Origin: an uncultured Haloferula sp. | GTDB taxonomy: Bacteria > Verrucomicrobiota > Verrucomicrobiae > Verrucomicrobiales > Akkermansiaceae | Direction of reading: 5' to 3' | NCBI GenBank assembly: GCA_946885645.1 | Contig: CAMPGU010000229.1 | Coordinates: 1-6,802 of the forward strand | Length of the DNA stretch: 6,802 nt | In this document: piece by piece, positions 6,187 to 6,802 of the stretch | Layout: each line of letters opens with the position of its first letter | How positions within the stretch are numbered: position 1 is the first letter of the stretch | The notes under the pieces: model-generated | Seen by the model: the letters and a program-made list of their open reading frames with translations, nothing else | Told to the model about the DNA's origin: nothing | The model's database searches: none | Made by a program: the position numbers and the translations under genes

Positions 6187-6630
6187 ATGAAACTTGCGTG
6201 CCGTTCCCGGCTCTCCAGGGCGGAGCTTTGTCCCCGCCGTATTCGGGGGGGATGGGCTCCCGGCTTGACGCTGCTGGAGCTGACCCTGGTGATCATGATG
6301 ACGATCAGCCTGATCGGAATCGTCCTTATCGGGGCGAAGACGTGGAAAAAGGGCTCGGACCGCGCGTTGTGCATTCTCAATCTTCAAGCGATCCAGAGAA
6401 GTGTCCGGAGCTTCTCGAATCTGAACGGCTACCAACCGGGAAATACCGTGTCAGGCCTTGAAAACCGGATCATCGGAACCGGCTGTTTCCTTGAAAAAAT
6501 GCCGGTGTGCCCCGGCGAGGGGATTTACACCTCTGCGGGAGACACTATCCCAATGCCGGGCTCGCTCTATTTCAGTTGCTCGCTTGCCGATACGGGCGAG
6601 CACGTGCCGACGGATATGGACGACTGGTGA
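6187..6630 (+). CDS. Type IV pilin-like / pseudopilin protein with prepilin N-terminal motif
   Basis: The 147-residue product begins with a basic 26-residue leader, then G26 followed by LTLLELTLVIMM. This is a class III (prepilin peptidase) signal: cleavage after Gly, a hydrophobic residue at +1 (L27), Glu at +5 (E31) and a hydrophobic helix to about residue 50. The mature protein would be about 121 residues. The remainder holds NLQAIQRSVRSF (65-76), four cysteines (62, 100, 108, 131) and MPVCPGEGIYTSAGD (105-119). That layout resembles the Cys-Pro-x-Gly-Gly-x-Tyr segment of many Verrucomicrobia and Planctomycetes type II secretion/pilin-like proteins. It is probably exported and assembled into, or associated with, a pilus or pseudopilus; no assembly gene is in the window. 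The ATG at 6187 is the start nearest the prepilin motif that gives a typical leader, though no good Shine-Dalgarno is visible. A candidate promoter lies just upstream. Confidence 0.8.
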   Translation: MKLACRSRLSRAELCPRRIRGGWAPGLTLLELTLVIMMTISLIGIVLIGAKTWKKGSDRALCILNLQAIQRSVRSFSNLNGYQPGNTVSGLENRIIGTGCFLEKMPVCPGEGIYTSAGDTIPMPGSLYFSCSLADTGEHVPTDMDDW

Positions 6631-6693
6631 AAAGCGGGGATTTCCCGGATTGCAGGTCGGCCGGATCCGGGTGAAGCTCGCGCCCGGAAACCG

Positions 6694-6802
6694 ATGACGG
6701 CCGCAGGTCACAGCTCCCGAGATCAAGCCCGGCTGTGGCTGATAGCCTTCGTCGTGTCCGCGGCGCTGAACGGGCTGGTCCTGATCGCCTTCGGCCTGAA
6801 TC
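6694..6802 (+). CDS. Unidentified small membrane-anchored protein (N-terminal 36 codons only)
   Basis: An ATG at 6694 opens a frame that runs off the right edge. It is preceded at a usable distance by GGAAA (6686-6690). The visible product starts with about a dozen polar residues including Arg and Asp, then a hydrophobic segment LWLIAFVVSAALNGLVLIAF (about residues 14-33). This looks like a single N-terminal membrane anchor, of the kind seen in TonB-like proteins and many unrelated envelope proteins; I cannot assign a family. It starts 63 bases after the pilin-like stop codon with no T-tailed hairpin between, so the two may be co-transcribed. Its reality rests only on start, ribosome site and the hydrophobic segment. 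Confidence 0.45.
   Translation, partial: MTAAGHSSRDQARLWLIAFVVSAALNGLVLIAFGLN

Noticed and set aside
6661..6670. Perfect palindrome CCGGATCCGG between the pilin-like gene and the next gene
   Set aside because: A 10-base palindrome of GC-rich composition is easily met by chance, and it has no T-run to act as a terminator.

Overview
The window is GC-rich bacterial chromosome with dense, mostly housekeeping gene content. Its mix points to the Verrucomicrobia, probably a Luteolibacter- or Haloferula-like member of the Verrucomicrobiales: a short zinc-less methionyl-tRNA synthetase, an Ala/Glu/Lys-rich PpiD-type protein, an RsmA continuous with a Nudix domain, and a pseudopilin with a Cys-Pro-Gly-Glu-Gly motif of the kind common in Verrucomicrobia and Planctomycetes. 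This placement is inference from family resemblance; there is no rRNA or other taxonomic marker.

Layout. Positions 1-681 (+) hold the C-terminal half of a YifB/ComM AAA+ ATPase whose start lies outside the window. It converges, with only 31 bases between, on a leftward block (713-4399, minus strand): a PpiD-like membrane-anchored periplasmic protein, a small TPR protein and methionyl-tRNA synthetase (metG). A 330-base divergent intergenic region (4400-4729) follows. It carries a candidate promoter for the leftward block, a strong leftward terminator-like hairpin with no evident gene feeding it, and a second hairpin nearer rsmA. Positions 4730-6082 (+) encode one polypeptide joining RsmA (16S rRNA adenine dimethyltransferase) to a complete Nudix hydrolase domain. 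After a promoter-like AT-rich spacer come a short type IV pilin-like protein (6187-6630) and the first 36 codons of a small membrane-anchored protein that runs off the right edge.

How they fit together. RsmA and MetRS serve ribosome maturation and translation initiation. PpiD-like and TPR proteins suggest envelope protein folding or assembly. ComM works on incoming DNA during natural transformation, and pilin-like proteins belong to the same broad uptake/secretion world, but here the two lie about 5.5 kb apart and nothing ties them directly.

No mobile element, CRISPR array, tRNA, rRNA or phage gene was seen. The most notable item is the RsmA-Nudix fusion, followed by the orphan leftward terminator in the divergent region and the apparent loss of the parvulin catalytic motif in the PpiD-like protein. 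I do not see a clearly new multigene system.
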